Shown in pieces: positions 22,100 through 33,990 of a stretch of 64,000 nt of DNA. A program made the translations under genes and the position numbers. The first letter of the stretch is position 1, and each line of letters begins with the position of its first letter. This DNA is from Aphrophora alni (taxonomy: Eukaryota; Arthropoda; Insecta; Hemiptera; Aphrophoridae): contig OY740772.1 of assembly GCA_963513935.1 (NCBI GenBank), positions 103,063,340-103,127,339 of the forward strand, written 5' to 3'. A model generated the notes under the pieces. That model did no database searches and was not told the origin of the DNA. It saw only the letters and a list, made by a program, of their open reading frames with translations.

Positions 22100-22255
22100 T
22101 TCGGTGTGGAGATGGGATGTTTGAAAGGTTTTAAACAAGGATGCCTTCTAAGTTATTTGTTGTTCTCACTTTTTGCTAATGACCTCCATGATACTGTGGA
22201 GGGTGGGAGCCGTCGGGTACGTATTCTACTGCTACGTTTATTTCAGTTATCCGGA
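22100..22255 (+). pseudogene. LINE reverse-transcriptase fragment
   Basis: The plus frame reads GFKQGCLLSYLLFSLFANDL followed by HDTVEGG. This is RT domain block 4 of non-LTR retrotransposons (G-x-K-Q-G-C-x-L-S-P-x-L-F...N-D-L), with the conserved Pro changed to Tyr. The frame decays before the YADD catalytic motif would appear. No 5' or 3' end of the element is visible, so this is a small relic. Direction is plus. Confidence 0.8.
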
Positions 22256-22789
22256 AATACATCTAATTATGTTTTCTACACTGAATTAGGTTAGATAAAT
22301 TGTTCACTTATACATTTAAATTTCTCATAAATTATATATTAAAAGCTTTTTTCATGTCCGAATGTACACTTCCAAATTATATTGCAAAACTACTAATAAA
22401 TAAAAAACCATGTTTTAGTAGAAGGAATGGCAAACATTAGCAGAGAACCATTTCAGTGGCTCTTGATAAAGGAATATCGCCAATAGGAGAATGGAAAGGA
22501 CAGATGTTTACTTTAGTAGAAGCTATTCTATGTAAGAGCAAATAAGATTACTTACTAGTGGCATTGAACGGCCGTTATCATAATATTTGGAGGACGTTAA
22601 ATTTATACTTGGGTAAGAGAACGTATTTTCAGGATGTATAAACTATAAAAATGGTTATAAAATGTAGGGTCCTGTACTGCGGGAAACACGAAAACGTATT
22701 ATTATCCAGAGGGTAATGTATTCAATATTTAAATGGGAGGGGCTGATTGCGTTTTAATAAGGACGTCCGTCTAACATGACAATATACAG
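22256..22789. other. Intergenic DNA, possibly LINE-derived
   Basis: Stretches such as 22430-22600 look like decayed coding DNA but no motif could be assigned. Confidence 0.25.
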
Positions 22790-23300
22790 AGTGTTACGAA
22801 ATTGTGTTTCCAGACATCAGTAGGCGGTTTCCCAATCATAACTAAGGAAAAATTCCTATGAACATATGTCCATAATTGCCCGGTTTCCCAGATAGCCCCC
22901 TATTTAGTTTCTTCACAAAATAGGTTTTATCTTCAGAACCGTTTGACAGATTTAATTGAAACTTGACATGATACCTAACAAGATAAAGAACTTAGAGAAA
23001 ACAAAAATAACCCATTTCAAAATTACGGCTACGGAAATGTAGTAAGTCTAAATAACTCAAAAACGGGAAATTTTTATAAAAAGTGTCAAGAAACTTTTTT
23101 TATCTTTTTCCGTGATCTTCAAACTAATGGCGGAGTTCTACGTAATCATTAGTTCGATTGTTTTGACAATTGCATAATTCGATAGGAAATTAAAAGAGAT
23201 ACAAAAACGTTTCTTGACACTTTTTACAAAAATTTCCCGTTTTTGAGTTATTTAGATTTTTTTAAATTTAATCAGCCGCCATTTTGAAATGAAGTTTTGA
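22790..23300. repeat. Dispersed element containing a ~63-bp inverted repeat
   Basis: Bases 23047-23109 and 23191-23256 are inverted copies with only a few mismatches (shared core CTCAAAAACGGGAAATTTTT and AAAAGTGTCAAGAAAC), separated by about 81 bases. The left part begins near CAGAGTGTTACGAAATTGTG, which looks like the start of a dispersed element. The right part ends in GCCGCCATTTTGAAATGA, a word also present in R1. No protein was recognised. Confidence 0.7.
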
Positions 23301-24925
23301 ATTAAGTTGGTTTTTTTTTATCGCATTGTAATTTTGTGTTAATATCGAAATTATAAATCATATAATAATTTATTACAACAAGGCTTGGACTTCTACAGTG
23401 TTGACGTCATTAAACTAACAAGATTCCTTCCGATTTCCATTCCTATGGAAATGTTAAGATTATCCGTTGATTTCATTAAAACCAGTTGAAAATCAATCGA
23501 ATATTAAAAAAATCTATTGTTATATTCACAACGTTTCCCTAGATTTGCATAATCATATGTATATTGACCTTTTACGAATTTAATTTATAGCGGGGTAAAA
23601 GTGTGGTACAAAATACTATGAACTTAACAAAAGTATAATCAAAACTAATAAAACAAGAAGAGTACTTACCCATTAATTTAGGCGATAATGAATTTTACAA
23701 ACATTGCAATCTGAAACATAAAAGAATATTTTATGTTTACGATATGAAAACTCAAAGTGTGCAAGTATATGTAATAAATAAACCTCTGAAGACACCATCA
23801 AATATTCAACTGTTACTCGACCTTTTAAAGTACAAAATTATTCAAATCCAAAAGAGATGTAAATGACATGTACTTTTCCTTTTTACATAAATATATATAT
23901 ATATATTTTTTTTTTAAATTCTAAATCATTTTTTCTGTGTTACTATAAAAGCCAATATAGAGTGGTCAATAACCCAATTTAATAAGTATTCTGAACATTA
24001 AAACAAAGCAAAACGTTCTTATAAATTTTTGTTAAAAAATTCTACGTTTTCTCTCTGTCTTTCTTCAAAAACAATATACAACTTCAAAACAAATTAACAT
24101 AACCATACAATTTTTTTATAATGTTTTATACTACTAGAGTACCACAATATCTTAAAATTTTCACTTAACCGTTTCAAAATGTCGCCCTTTGAAAGTTTAT
24201 TATGCCAATAGGAGAATTAATAACAGAGATTATCATTATCAGGAAGTTAAGAATGAAACTTAAATGGTACTTAAGGATCTATCTATATATAGGTTTATAA
24301 CTAAGCTTATTAGGCCGACTGTATGGCCTAAATTAGTTCTTGTTGGTCCATGAATTATTGAACACCCAACATTTAACAAATAACCCGAAACAATGTTTAA
24401 CCAAAAAAACACGTCGGAAACCAACTTTTACCTTCGATGTCCAATATGACTAGACACACAGTTAACCCTACTTAACACTATTTCTGTGCCGTATAAATGA
24501 AAACACACATCGACAGGTCGAGTAATTTTACGCCCTCCGGGGAAAACCCTGCCGCCACTTCTCACACAATTTTACTCTATACACTTGTTAAAACACAAAC
24601 AATGTTCAGAGTGGAAAAGGCAATCATTTTGGTCGCGATGCTGCACTGGAATAGCGAGAAAACAAACTCTGGGGACGATTCTCACCTATTGCTTCATCGT
24701 ATTCCTTCGTACTGGATCGGCCAAAGGTAGATCCATGCTTTGCTCAAGTTTTTCTGTATCTCAGAGTTGTGACAGACGTAAATAATAAAATTATTAATAT
24801 CAGCAGATCATGACAGTTATGGAAATACTAAAAGGAAATGAAATACAGTTTAAATTCTACAGGTTCAAAACGTTGGGCACCGCAAATTGTAATATAGTTG
24901 CATAAATGAAATTTTTTCGATCAGT
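23301..24925. other. Intergenic DNA with one unassigned frame
   Basis: An open frame at 24497-24730 (+, 77 codons, starting MKTHIDRSSNFTPSGENPAA) and an overlapping one at 24585-24785 lie in a patch of higher GC. Neither was recognised; the patch may be a decayed element. A short TA run is at 23891-23904. Confidence 0.3.
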
Positions 24926-25110
24926 TAAAGACTGCACTAGGAGAGATCGAGTAGGAAATGAAGATATCCAACAAGAAATGGAGATGCACTCTATTGTAGA
25001 ACAAATGTAGAATAGAGAGATATGATGAACTGAGAATGCCAGAAGAAACAAGCGATGACTTATAAGGTTGCAGGTAGAAGAGAACAAGATTGTACAGCCG
25101 GAACATGCAA
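24926..25110 (+). pseudogene. LINE ORF2 C-terminal fragment
   Basis: The plus strand reads TRRDRVGNEDIQQEMEMHSI then VEQM and a stop. After a frame change it reads LRMPEETSDDL, then GCR and KRTR. This corresponds to the tail after the RT domain in many animal LINEs, where a line like RDRVRNEDI...RLRWYGHVxRMPEE...GRRxRGRP is usual. Stops and frameshifts interrupt it. Confidence 0.75.
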
Positions 25111-25230
25111 TATGCCTAATAATGGAGAGACAGACGACAGAATCAAGTATTGTAAAAAAATAGCTATTTAACTAAATTAAAGTAAATCATGAATGACGAA
25201 ACTTAAGCACGTTTAGTTGACAATTAAGAT

Positions 25231-25425
25231 TCATCATGGAAATCCATTAAGCGCGCAGTCCTCCAAGGATCAATATTAGAGTTCTACTCTTCTTAGTATA
25301 AATTATCTAGACACTAATGCATTTGCCAATGAAATTGCAGTGAAACGTAATTATTTGCTGATGACGTCAGCATTATTTTAAAAATAATCATTAACTGGAA
25401 GATTGTAATAAATTGGAGTTGATTT
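25231..25425 (+). pseudogene. LINE reverse-transcriptase fragment with FADD motif
   Basis: In one frame the plus strand gives SSWKSIKRAVLQGSIL and, about 24 codons later, LFADDVSIILK. These are RT blocks 4 and 5 of a jockey/CR1-type element (usual form SSWKxIxxGVPQGSILGP...LFADDTSI). The catalytic pair of aspartates in FADD is preserved, but there are at least four stops (for example YSS*YKL). The downstream thumb region is not recognisable. It is a different LINE type from its neighbours at 24926 and 25500-26290. Confidence 0.85.
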
Positions 25426-25444
25426 GCGTTTTCTTGCTTTGACA

Positions 25445-25472
25445 CACACATATATATATATATATATATATG
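25445..25472. repeat. (CA)n/(TA)n microsatellite
   Basis: CACACA followed by a run of about 24 bases of TA repeats. Confidence 0.9.
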
Positions 25473-25499
25473 TAAATTAATGTGTTTGGCCTCCTTCAA

Positions 25500-26290
25500 C
25501 AGACACCGCTAGTTGACAAAGTTCAGCAAGAACATCTTGTCGCAACCACGTCTTCCCATGAAGCACTACGTCATCTCCTTTCTTAGCGTCCCACAGTCAT
25601 TCATTCGTGCAATACGACCAGCCTATCGGAGTTTTCCAAACTTTAACTGGACACATCCATGCCCAACATAAACCTCTTCAATTGGTCGTCTCCTACTCTA
25701 TAAATTACCCTGTAGGATAGTTCGTTAAAATATGATACTTTTGGTTTCACCAGCCTAGGTAATTGCCCAGGTTTCAGTCATTAACGAGTCATTAAGAGAG
25801 GTATAGTGTTTTAACAGGTTTTTATAGCTTTGTCGTTTTAGACATTTTGCTACTTTTAAATTGGTATAATAATCCGAAACAATATCTCTTAGCGTTGTGA
25901 TTTTTCCTGCTACTTATCGATATAAGGAGAAGACTTTGTATTGAGAGTTGTCTTCAAATCCAAGATAAATAGTGTTCTAATCGTTTAAGTTATGGCTCAA
26001 TCTCCAGACATGCTTCTTCACTAACTTACTCCCAACCCTCATATCCTCGACTTTCTCTTCATTTATTGCTAGGCCAAGCGTTATTGCTTCTTCTAATGTC
26101 AAATGTTCCTTGGATGCTATTTCAGATTTAGCAACAATGTCAAATCACCGTCACACCCAACAATTGGACAAGCATGTTAAATATTGTACAGGTCCCCTTG
26201 TATGCTTAATTCTTTAATTACGCAGCAATGCTGAAAAATAACATCCCCTTGTCTCAATCCAGTAATTTTTACATAAACCCATTATTAGAA
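25500..26290 (-). pseudogene. LINE reverse-transcriptase and C-terminal region, decayed
   Basis: On the minus strand 26285 downward reads GLRQGDVIFQHCC (RT block 4, normally GxRQGDxLSP), then, after frameshifts, DIVAKSEIASKEHLTLEEAI and NEEKVEDMRV. The latter is the helix with the N-E-x-K motif that follows the catalytic YADD in RTE/CR1-like elements. The YADD itself is broken (CDGD). Further down, KKGDDVVLHGKTWLRQDVLA near 25540 may belong to a later part of the element. Stops are frequent. Confidence 0.7.
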
Positions 26291-28194
26291 AAAAAAATTG
26301 TCCAAAAGTTTCACTGCAGAATTATTCATTCTGATATCCTCCGAACTCCTAACAAAATTTAATTTTCCGTGTAATATTCAACAGTCTGTATTTTGAATAT
26401 AAATATTTTTTGAAGATTTTTTATTAGATAACCTGAGCTTGGTTCAAACTAAAAAATATAGTTAAACTTTATTAATAAGAATGGCACTTAGATACTAGTA
26501 TTAAAATATGACTTCATATTTAGAGGAACTTCGGTACACTCCAACAGAATTTTATAAAAAAATAGGTTATTCCGTTTTTTACCTTTTTTTACGCTACTGA
26601 GATTTCCTTTGACTATTATTATCTGTACATCGAATATTAAAACTTACATTTATAATATAGATTCGCCTAAGCTTTTATCAGATAATTTCCTTATTAGAAA
26701 TCATTTATTACAGAAGTTTTCGTGGTAAGCCGTTAATCAGTTTTAGGAAATCCTCCTCATCTCTCCATCCTCCATGTATATTAATGACATCCATCTGTTC
26801 TTTAACCCTTCAGGGTTTCCATAGTGATTGTAAATATAGCAATCCCGAGGTACTCTAGCTCGATCTACACCTTCGTGTAGTCTTGTGTTAGATCATCTCT
26901 TGAACTAAGAGTCTCTATTCTATGATATTTTCTTCTTTACTTTCCCAGATATACATAGTATAGAGAAAGTTATGTGATGAAACAAAAAATCGATGTCTGT
27001 TTTGTGTGGATAACCATTTTCACGCGATGTACATTTACAAAATAATGATGGAACAATTATTACAGTTTTTATAATAAGTTTCAGGTTCATTCAAATCTTT
27101 TTCTTTTTAATTCCGTAGAAAACTTCTAAAGATTTACCAGAATTCAATGTGAGATAAATCTTTTAAAATGCTCAAATATAAGAAGGAAAATAAGGATTTC
27201 CCGAGCGACATTTTGCAGTTCATAGAATCCGTGTTTTCCTCATTGAGAATATCGCCACAGAGCTCCATGGACATTTGATAGTAGTCTTTTTTTTAACCAG
27301 TTCCACTTAAAGAAAAACAAATACCAGGAATAAAATCAAACAAATCCATTGGGAGTGAATAACTGAGTCAGCTTTGTTATTCACTTCAGTTATGTGTTTT
27401 TGTAATGGGATTTTTTTTTTGTTTTAATAAATTTAAACTTGTTAGCGAGTTTCCATAAACCTCGAAGAAAATGTCGTTCAGTAATATTTATAAGAGCACA
27501 ATAGAAAATTGATACACGTTAAAAACCCTTATCAATTCCAGAGGGTTTAATACTGAAAATACAATGGGGGAACAAAACAGGCGCCTCCTGAAGGGTGAAG
27601 GTGACGGGGTAATGCGAATTATGGAGTGATCAGGCATATGCTTTGCTTACATTGATTGATACGCTGACAATTTATGTTAAATTTTGAGTTGTTTTTTACT
27701 GTGACAAAATCTCTTGAATTACTATCAAGTGAAAATCTGGCAAATCATCTTTAAACTGTTCCCATATACTGATCATTATGTTTTCCCAACAACATATTAT
27801 GTAATACTAACTTCGTCCATTTGGAAATCTGGCTTCGTGTGTTCATTGCTATTTAGCCTGGATTCTTCTAGTTTATTCTTTTTCGTTTATGCTAAATAAC
27901 TAGCCATCCGTTTTGAATAAGTTGAATAGGTTTAGTAACCAAACCTTTAACTTTTTTCAGTTTTTTATAAAACATTATTCACATTTGTTCCTTAAATCTT
28001 TGGCCAGTTTTAGATGGAATCTGGAAAAGTTTAGCAGTTATAGAACTAATAAAGTCTTATATTTTCATTTTACACCTTCTCGAATTTCACATTTTTGGGC
28101 GAACGCCCTTTCATTTATCTCTTTTTTTACTCTTTAACATAAAAACTAAATTTAAACATTTTTATTGTTTATAACAATTATAAACAAGTTATTG
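26291..28194. other. Intergenic DNA with one R3 fragment
   Basis: An R3 fragment is at about 26815-26930 (AGCAATCCCGAGGTACTCTA, CTCGATCTACACC). Frames at 27714-27899 and 27913-28137 are AT-rich and unsupported. Nothing else was recognised. Confidence 0.4.
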
Positions 28195-28800
28195 GGCGCT
28201 ATCTTGGTATTTAAACATCCCTATTAAAGCAGATCCTTTAAATTGACGTCGGCTAGACCATAACGATCAATTCGCTCGTGTCGCCTGGCCTTGAATCTGT
28301 ACAATAGTGATGGAGCCACCACTCGCTACGCTCATTTTGACTTGGCTCAGCCACGTAACTAAGCGACTTCATTTTCTTAGGAGTTCATGATTTCATATTA
28401 CGTTTTAAACAATAACTCCGCCATCGTAGAGCGGTATGGTTGGTAACATTGCATACAGAATTGAAATCTGCCCAACGTTATTTAATTTAAAGTGTTAAAA
28501 AAATAAAAACACACGAATATGAACAAAAAACTTTTGAAACGGCCGCACAGTTAGATATTTTCAATTTGACTTTTAAATATATCAATAAGGTTCAACATGA
28601 GCACGCTTTAGTCCATGTAGAAAATTTCATATTCCTATCTTATGTTTTGTAGTCGCTATCGTGCTTACGTACAGACAACAACGACGACGGACGGCAGTAC
28701 GCCAAAAACCACTACTTCGGTTTCCTGAGGCTATGAAACGATCACTCAAAAAAGGGAGACTGAATTATACGTCGTATACTTGGTACGTAAAATTCGAACG
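28195..28800 (+). repeat. R1 dispersed repeat
   Basis: The copy shows ATTCGCTCGTGTCGCCTGG, CACTCGCTACGCTCATTTTG, GAGCACGCTTTAGTCC, CATATTCCTATCTTATGTTT, CGTGCTTACGTACAGACAAC and TTTCCTGAGGCTATGAAACG in R1 order. The frame 28661-28924 (+) lies across its end and is not a gene. Confidence 0.7.
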
Positions 28801-29689
28801 TCAAATTGTTTTTTGTCTAGACGATATTACGAAACGATTTTATCAGTTACGTTTTTATTTCATTCACTTCTCCAAATATTCAAAGTTATTTCCTAATCTA
28901 ACTTGGCTATTATACGAAAAATAATAATTGTTATTTTCAAGATCGCATAATTGTTAATAGAATTTTAACGTTATTAATTTTAATAAAAATCACCTTTTAA
29001 TACTTCCCTCACAATAAAACGACTAAATTCTACATAACAAGAAGTAAAAGCCGTATTTATAGCAGTGACTAATTTTTAACTGTTCTATACGCAATCAGGA
29101 CAAAAGGATTTTATTTATAACTGAAAGCTTTATTTTCTAAGACTTTAAAATCTCAGGAAACACATAGTTCCTTGGAGCTATTGTTATAGTCTTGCACTTA
29201 AAAGCCTTCCTTTCAGTAAAGGATCCATTTAAAAGATTACACATTGATAAGACAAGGACTGAACTGTTAAGGAATATGAAACTAATGTACGATATGAACG
29301 TTTAAAATCCTTTGATTTTGTTTAAGCTAAATTATTTAGTGACAAAAATATCCTAGCAATAGGTAAACTTTTCGTTTAAATTATTAATCTGATCAGTGTG
29401 ATATTGTTTTGGTGATAAAATGTTCAAAACATTTGGTTATGTTTATGAATCAAAAAGCCTTCGACTGTTCTATTCTTGTATGGCTTTAACAAGTTACGGT
29501 GTTGACCCAACTTCCTGAGTATGAAAATAGAAAACACTGATTAGTAGCGAATTCTGGTGACAAAAGCTAGAATTATCAAGACGGGAACTTGATGTGGAGT
29601 CCTATATTAAAGCCGTAAGCGTGCAAGACCCTAAATGTTCTGTTGATACGAAGTATAGGGTAAATTCAGTAATGGCAAAAATATTTGAC
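28801..29689. other. Intergenic DNA, nothing recognised
   Basis: AT-rich, with no frame or motif that I could support. Confidence 0.35.
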
Positions 29690-30426
29690 GTCCGTTTTTT
29701 GTCCGATCTTCACGTTTCATGGTCTCAAGAAACAAAAATATAGATTTTATATCCCTTCCATCCGTTGTAGTCTATATAGACGCAGGTAGAGCTTCAAATG
29801 TTAAACATTGAACATAAAATTAGGATTAGGGGATTATAGTGTGTTCATGTAGAGCCCTGTTGAAATTCGAATTGAAACAGTCAAAACGGAGATAATTGAA
29901 AACAGTTTTTTGATTTATTCTCGTATGTTATTTGTCTTAAATTAAAATTTGAAGATTTCAATTCTACGTGCCAATCTTGCCTCTCTAAAATGATAAATAG
30001 CGAAGTTATAGTTTAAAATGTAATTTTTAACTGTGACTTTTCAAGAAATGCTCATAGTTATTAGATCCGACATAAACGAGTAATCGACAGGAAAGGAATC
30101 CCCTTCACATACTGTATGTACAGAAACGAGGCCCGCACATGGTTGAAACTCTAACAGAAGCGAAACCAGTGGAGACTAATTTACGACATCAATAAAGTAG
30201 TAATACACTCAATTAAGAGCTGGTTAAAAACTTGTGTAACAACTGTTTTAAACAAATTTCTCATACTTGACACCTTGATCTACCATACAATTTAACATTT
30301 CCAACAAGGCCCAGGAAACCAACTTTTGAGAATTTGCTTCTAATACATTCGACGGGCTCGGTAAGTATCATGATATTTTTTTTTTTTTTTTTTTATGACA
30401 GATACCAGCAAATTTTGAGTTGTTCC
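29690..30426 (-). repeat. R1 dispersed repeat, antisense copy
   Basis: It reads in reverse relative to the 6205 copy: CACGTTTCATGGTCTCAAGA near 29712 (R1 tail), TGATAAATAGCGAAGTTATA, TTGTGTAACAACTGTTTTAA, ATCTACCATACAATTTAACA, then GGGCTCGGTAAGTATCATGA at 30354 (R1 head). The antisense copy at 52375-53050 follows the same order. A poly-T run and the ~84-bp array follow directly. Confidence 0.65.
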
Positions 30427-31950
30427 GAAAAAGTAAAAACGTCCCGAATATTGACTAAAATAATAATAATTAATTATTTTCCTTTATTTACAAAAAAAAA
30501 AGAAAAAATGGCGAAAAAGTAAAAACGTCCCGAATAATGACTAAAATAATAATAATTAATTATTTTCCTTTATTTACAAAAAAAAAGAAAAAAAGGCGAA
30601 AAAGTAAAAACGTCCCGAATAATGACTAAAATAATAATAATTAATTATTTTCCTTTATTTACAAAAAAAAAAGAAAAAATGGCGAAAAAGTAAAAACGTC
30701 CCGAATAATGACTAAAATAATAATAATTAATTATTTTCCTTTATTTACAAAAAAAAGAAAAAATGGCGAAAAAGTAAAAACGTCCCGAATAATGACTAAA
30801 ATAATAATAATTAATTATTTTCCTTTATTTACAAAAAAAAAAGAAAAAATGGCGAAAAAGTAAAAACGTCCCGAATAATGACTAAAATAATAATAATTAA
30901 TTATTTTCCTTTATTTACAAAAAAAAAGAAAAAATGGCGAAAAAGTAAAAACGTCCCGAATAATGACTAAAATAATAATAATTAATTATTTTCCTTTATT
31001 TACAAAAAAAAGAAAAAATGGCGAAAAAGTAAAAACGTCCCGAATAATGACTAAAATAATAATAATTAATTATTTTCCTTTATTTACAAAAAAAAAGAAA
31101 AAATGGCGAAAAAGTAAAAACGTCCCGAATAATGACTAAAATAATAATAATTAATTATTTTCCTTTATTTACAAAAAAAAAGAAAAAATGGCGAAAAAGT
31201 AAAAACGTCCCGAATAATGACTAAAATAATAATAATTAATTATTTTCCTTTATTTACAAAAAAAAAGAAAAAATGGCGAAAAAGTAAAAACGTCCCGAAT
31301 AATGACTAATATAATAATAATTAATTATTTTCCTTTATTTACAAAAAAAAGAAAAAATGGCGAAAAAGTAAAAACGTCCCGAATAATGACTAAAATAATA
31401 ATAATTAATTATTTTCCTTTATTTACAAAAAAAAAGGAAAAACGGCGAAAAAGTAAAAACGTCCTGAATAATGACTAAAATAATAATAATTAATTATTTT
31501 CCTTTATTTACAAAAAAAAGAAAAAATGGCGAAAAAGTAAAAACGTCCCGAATAATGACTAAAATAATAATAATTAATTATTTTCCTTTATTTACAAAAA
31601 AAAAGAAAAAATGGCGAAAAAGTAAAAACGTCCCGAATAATGACTAAAATAATAATAATTAATTATTTTCCTTTATTTACAAAAAAAAGAAAAAATGGCG
31701 AAAAAGTAAAAACGTCCCGAATAATGACTAAAATAATAATAATTAATTATTTTCCTTTATTTACAAAAAAAAGAAAAAATGGCGAAAAAGTAAAAACGTC
31801 CCGAATAATGACTAAAATAATAATAATTAATTATTTTCCTTTATTTACAAAAAAAAGAAAAAATGGCGAAATAGTAAAAACGTCCCGAATAATGACTAAA
31901 ATAATAATAATTAATTATTTTCCTTTATTTACAAAAAAAAAGAAAAAATG
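30427..31950. repeat. Tandem array of ~84-bp units (about 18 copies)
   Basis: The unit contains GTAAAAACGTCCCGAATAAT, ACTAAAATAATAATAATTAA, TTATTTTCCTTTATTTAC, an A-run of varying length, and AAAAATGGCGAAA. GTCCCGAATA recurs at 30441, 30527, 30612 and so on to about 31883. Unit length runs from 83 to 86 because only the A-run varies. The last units are exactly 84 bp, which keeps a 28-codon frame open (31640-31993), but there is no reason to think it is translated. Divergence between units is very low, so the array is young. Confidence 0.95.
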
Positions 31951-31954
31951 GCTA

Positions 31955-32180
31955 CATATAAAATTTAATAAACAAACTTACCCTACTGGATAGAATTATG
32001 AGATTAAAAAAAACATGTGTACCATTTGTATAACAAACGTATAAGATTCTTTGATCTACAAATACAATTTATCATTTCCTAGAAGAACCAAGAAATCACT
32101 TTCGTGCATTACATTTAGAGCATCTGCTTGTATTATATTGTAAATGGAGCTGGGTGAGTACTACGATGGCACCCATCATA
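31955..32180 (-). repeat. R1 dispersed repeat, antisense head fragment
   Basis: CAAACTTACCCTACTGGATA, TGATCTACAAATACAATTTA and GGAGCTGGGTGAGTACTACG follow the same order as 30230-30390 and 52800-52930. It lies directly beyond the last unit of the ~84-bp array. Confidence 0.65.
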
Positions 32181-32304
32181 ATGTTTCTACGTTTGTCGTT
32201 TTCCTGTGGAAAGCAACCGGTGACTTCTGTTTTGTAAATGTATAACTCAAAATCCTCTCCAAAACTACGTCACTCCGTTTCCTCTTTGATCTATCTCCCC
32301 TTCT

Positions 32305-32628
32305 TCTTCTTCTTGGAGACTGGCATAATCGGATTTGTTCGTTCCAAGTATCTCTATATTTACGTTCCTCTGTCGAACTGAACACATATTTAGTCTCATT
32401 GTTGTTGACTACAACAAAAATATTTTTCGACTCTCTCAGAATTGCAAAAAATGCATTTTTAGAGCTCTTCAGTCACCAAAATTAGATCATCCGTAAATGC
32501 AAAATAATATAACAGTCTAAAATTGTTATTCTCGATTTATTTCCATCTTACGCACCTCTCCTTCCAGCACAATATCGAAGAGTTGCGTTAACAGTATAAC
32601 CTCTTGTCACAGTCCTTTTTTGCAACTC
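32305..32628 (-). pseudogene. LINE reverse-transcriptase fragment
   Basis: The minus strand gives CKKGL, stop, then QLFDIVLEGEVRKMEINRE, as in RT block 4 to 5 of RTE-like elements (KKGxRQGDxLSPxLFNxxLEGxxR). A frame change then gives YYFAFTDDLILVTEEL, where the catalytic YADD has become FTDD with both aspartates kept. Finally NNNETKYVFSSTEERKYRDT matches the N-x-x-K-T-K-Y-M helix. Several stops and at least one frameshift show that it is dead. It resembles the element at 25500-26290. Confidence 0.8.
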
Positions 32629-33209
32629 CTGAATCTGTCACTTTCATAGTAACACGATTCAACTAATGCTCAAAATAAAAATAACATTTCGTGTAAGACT
32701 TATTCGATAGTGGACCCTAATATTAAAAACAAACGAAATTACCCATCTTTTTTTCATTAAATTCTATTATGGAAGATCTACTTTAAATCCAGATTAGAAT
32801 ACAAAACTGTTATAGTTTCTGAATTAAAACAAAACAAATTAGCTTTGATTTTCAATTACTTTTGAAAAGTTCCAACAGAAATACATTTTAAAAGTTTATT
32901 GGACACTGATTTTAGCCAGTTAGCTGGCACGAGAGCTTAATGGAACGGAAATATCGGAAACCAATCTCTATACAGAGAGAAAGATTGATTATAGAACACA
33001 GATATATCATTTACAAATAGAGTAAATCCATTGAATAGTGCAGTTTCATTAATTAATGGAAAAATAACTTCCAAAACTGTGATTCGTTGAGAAATGTTTG
33101 TGTTTTTATTATATTGACCCGGACCATAAAAACGGATCACGCATAGAAACTTTTGTTTCATCAAATAAACGAGGGGCGTTTGAGCAATCGGTGCTTTTAA
33201 ATTAAAAAG
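32629..33209. other. Intergenic DNA, nothing recognised
   Basis: The 75-codon minus frame at 32937-33164 was not recognised. Confidence 0.35.
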
Positions 33210-33990
33210 TTTTTTTTTATTATTATTGTTATTATTTATACTACAACTAAGTAATAAAACTTATCTAGTAGCTTATATATAATATACAGTTCACTATTAG
33301 GCGGAAATTAGCCCACTGATTAAATCCACCGGATATCCACAGTAGAACTGCAGGAAATAAGTATCATCACTGCACTAAATCTTCAGGCTTGGTTCTCTTA
33401 AGTCTCCTTATTACACTGTTGGTATTCAAGATCTGGAGCACAACTGGATTTTCATGATTAGTGAGCTTCTTTGAATGACTGACTGCCATGATTTTAATCT
33501 CCTCATTTACCATGTTCATCTTTAAATCACTGTGGATGTCATCATTCCTAATATACCAAGGGGCGTTAACAATTCCTCGTAGCACCTTGTTTTGGAAATT
33601 TTGAATTTTTTAATATTGGACTTCTTGGTGCAACCCCAAAGTTGCAAACCATACCTCCAGATTCGTTGCAAAATTTGTTTATACAACAGTAATTTGTTGT
33701 GCATGTTAAGTTGGGAACTTCGTCCAATCAGCCAATACATTTTCCTATACTTGATAGCTAGCTCATCTTTTTTCTACTTAACATGCGCTTTCCATTTCAA
33801 TTTAGCGTCGAGTGTCATACCAAGATACTTAGCCTCATTTGCATATGGGATTTCTTCTTTGTTTAAGTAAACTGTTATCTTCTTCATTTTCCTGTTTGTA
33901 AAATTTACATGAGTTGATTTTGTTTCATTTAATTTAATGCGCCACTTTTTTGTCCAAGCATTAACTTTGTTGACCGCATTTTGAAAAAAG
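33210..33990 (-). pseudogene. 5'-truncated jockey-like LINE (end of ORF2 and 3' tail)
   Basis: The minus strand starts abruptly near 33988 and reads FQNAVNKVNAWTKKWRIKLN, NEAKYLGMTLDAKLKWKAHV, then a TAG (33774-33776), then ELAIKYRKMYWLIGRSSQL, LLLYKQILQRIWRYGLQLWG and, after a one-base frameshift near 33590, VLRGIVNAPWYIRNDD...RLKRTKPEDLVQ and a genuine stop at 33367-33369. This is the region after the RT catalytic motif in jockey-clade ORF2. A 3' UTR of about 130 bases follows and ends in an AATAATAACAATAATAATA-poly(A) tail at 33210-33237. Only two lesions in about 200 codons make it one of the younger LINE copies here. Confidence 0.9.

Noticed and set aside
24497..24785. Two overlapping plus frames in a GC-richer patch
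   Set aside because: No family was recognised and neither frame is clearly preferred, so I list the patch as unassigned DNA.
31640..31993. 117-codon frame over the ~84-bp array
   Set aside because: It exists only where the A-run makes the unit a multiple of three; other units shift the frame.
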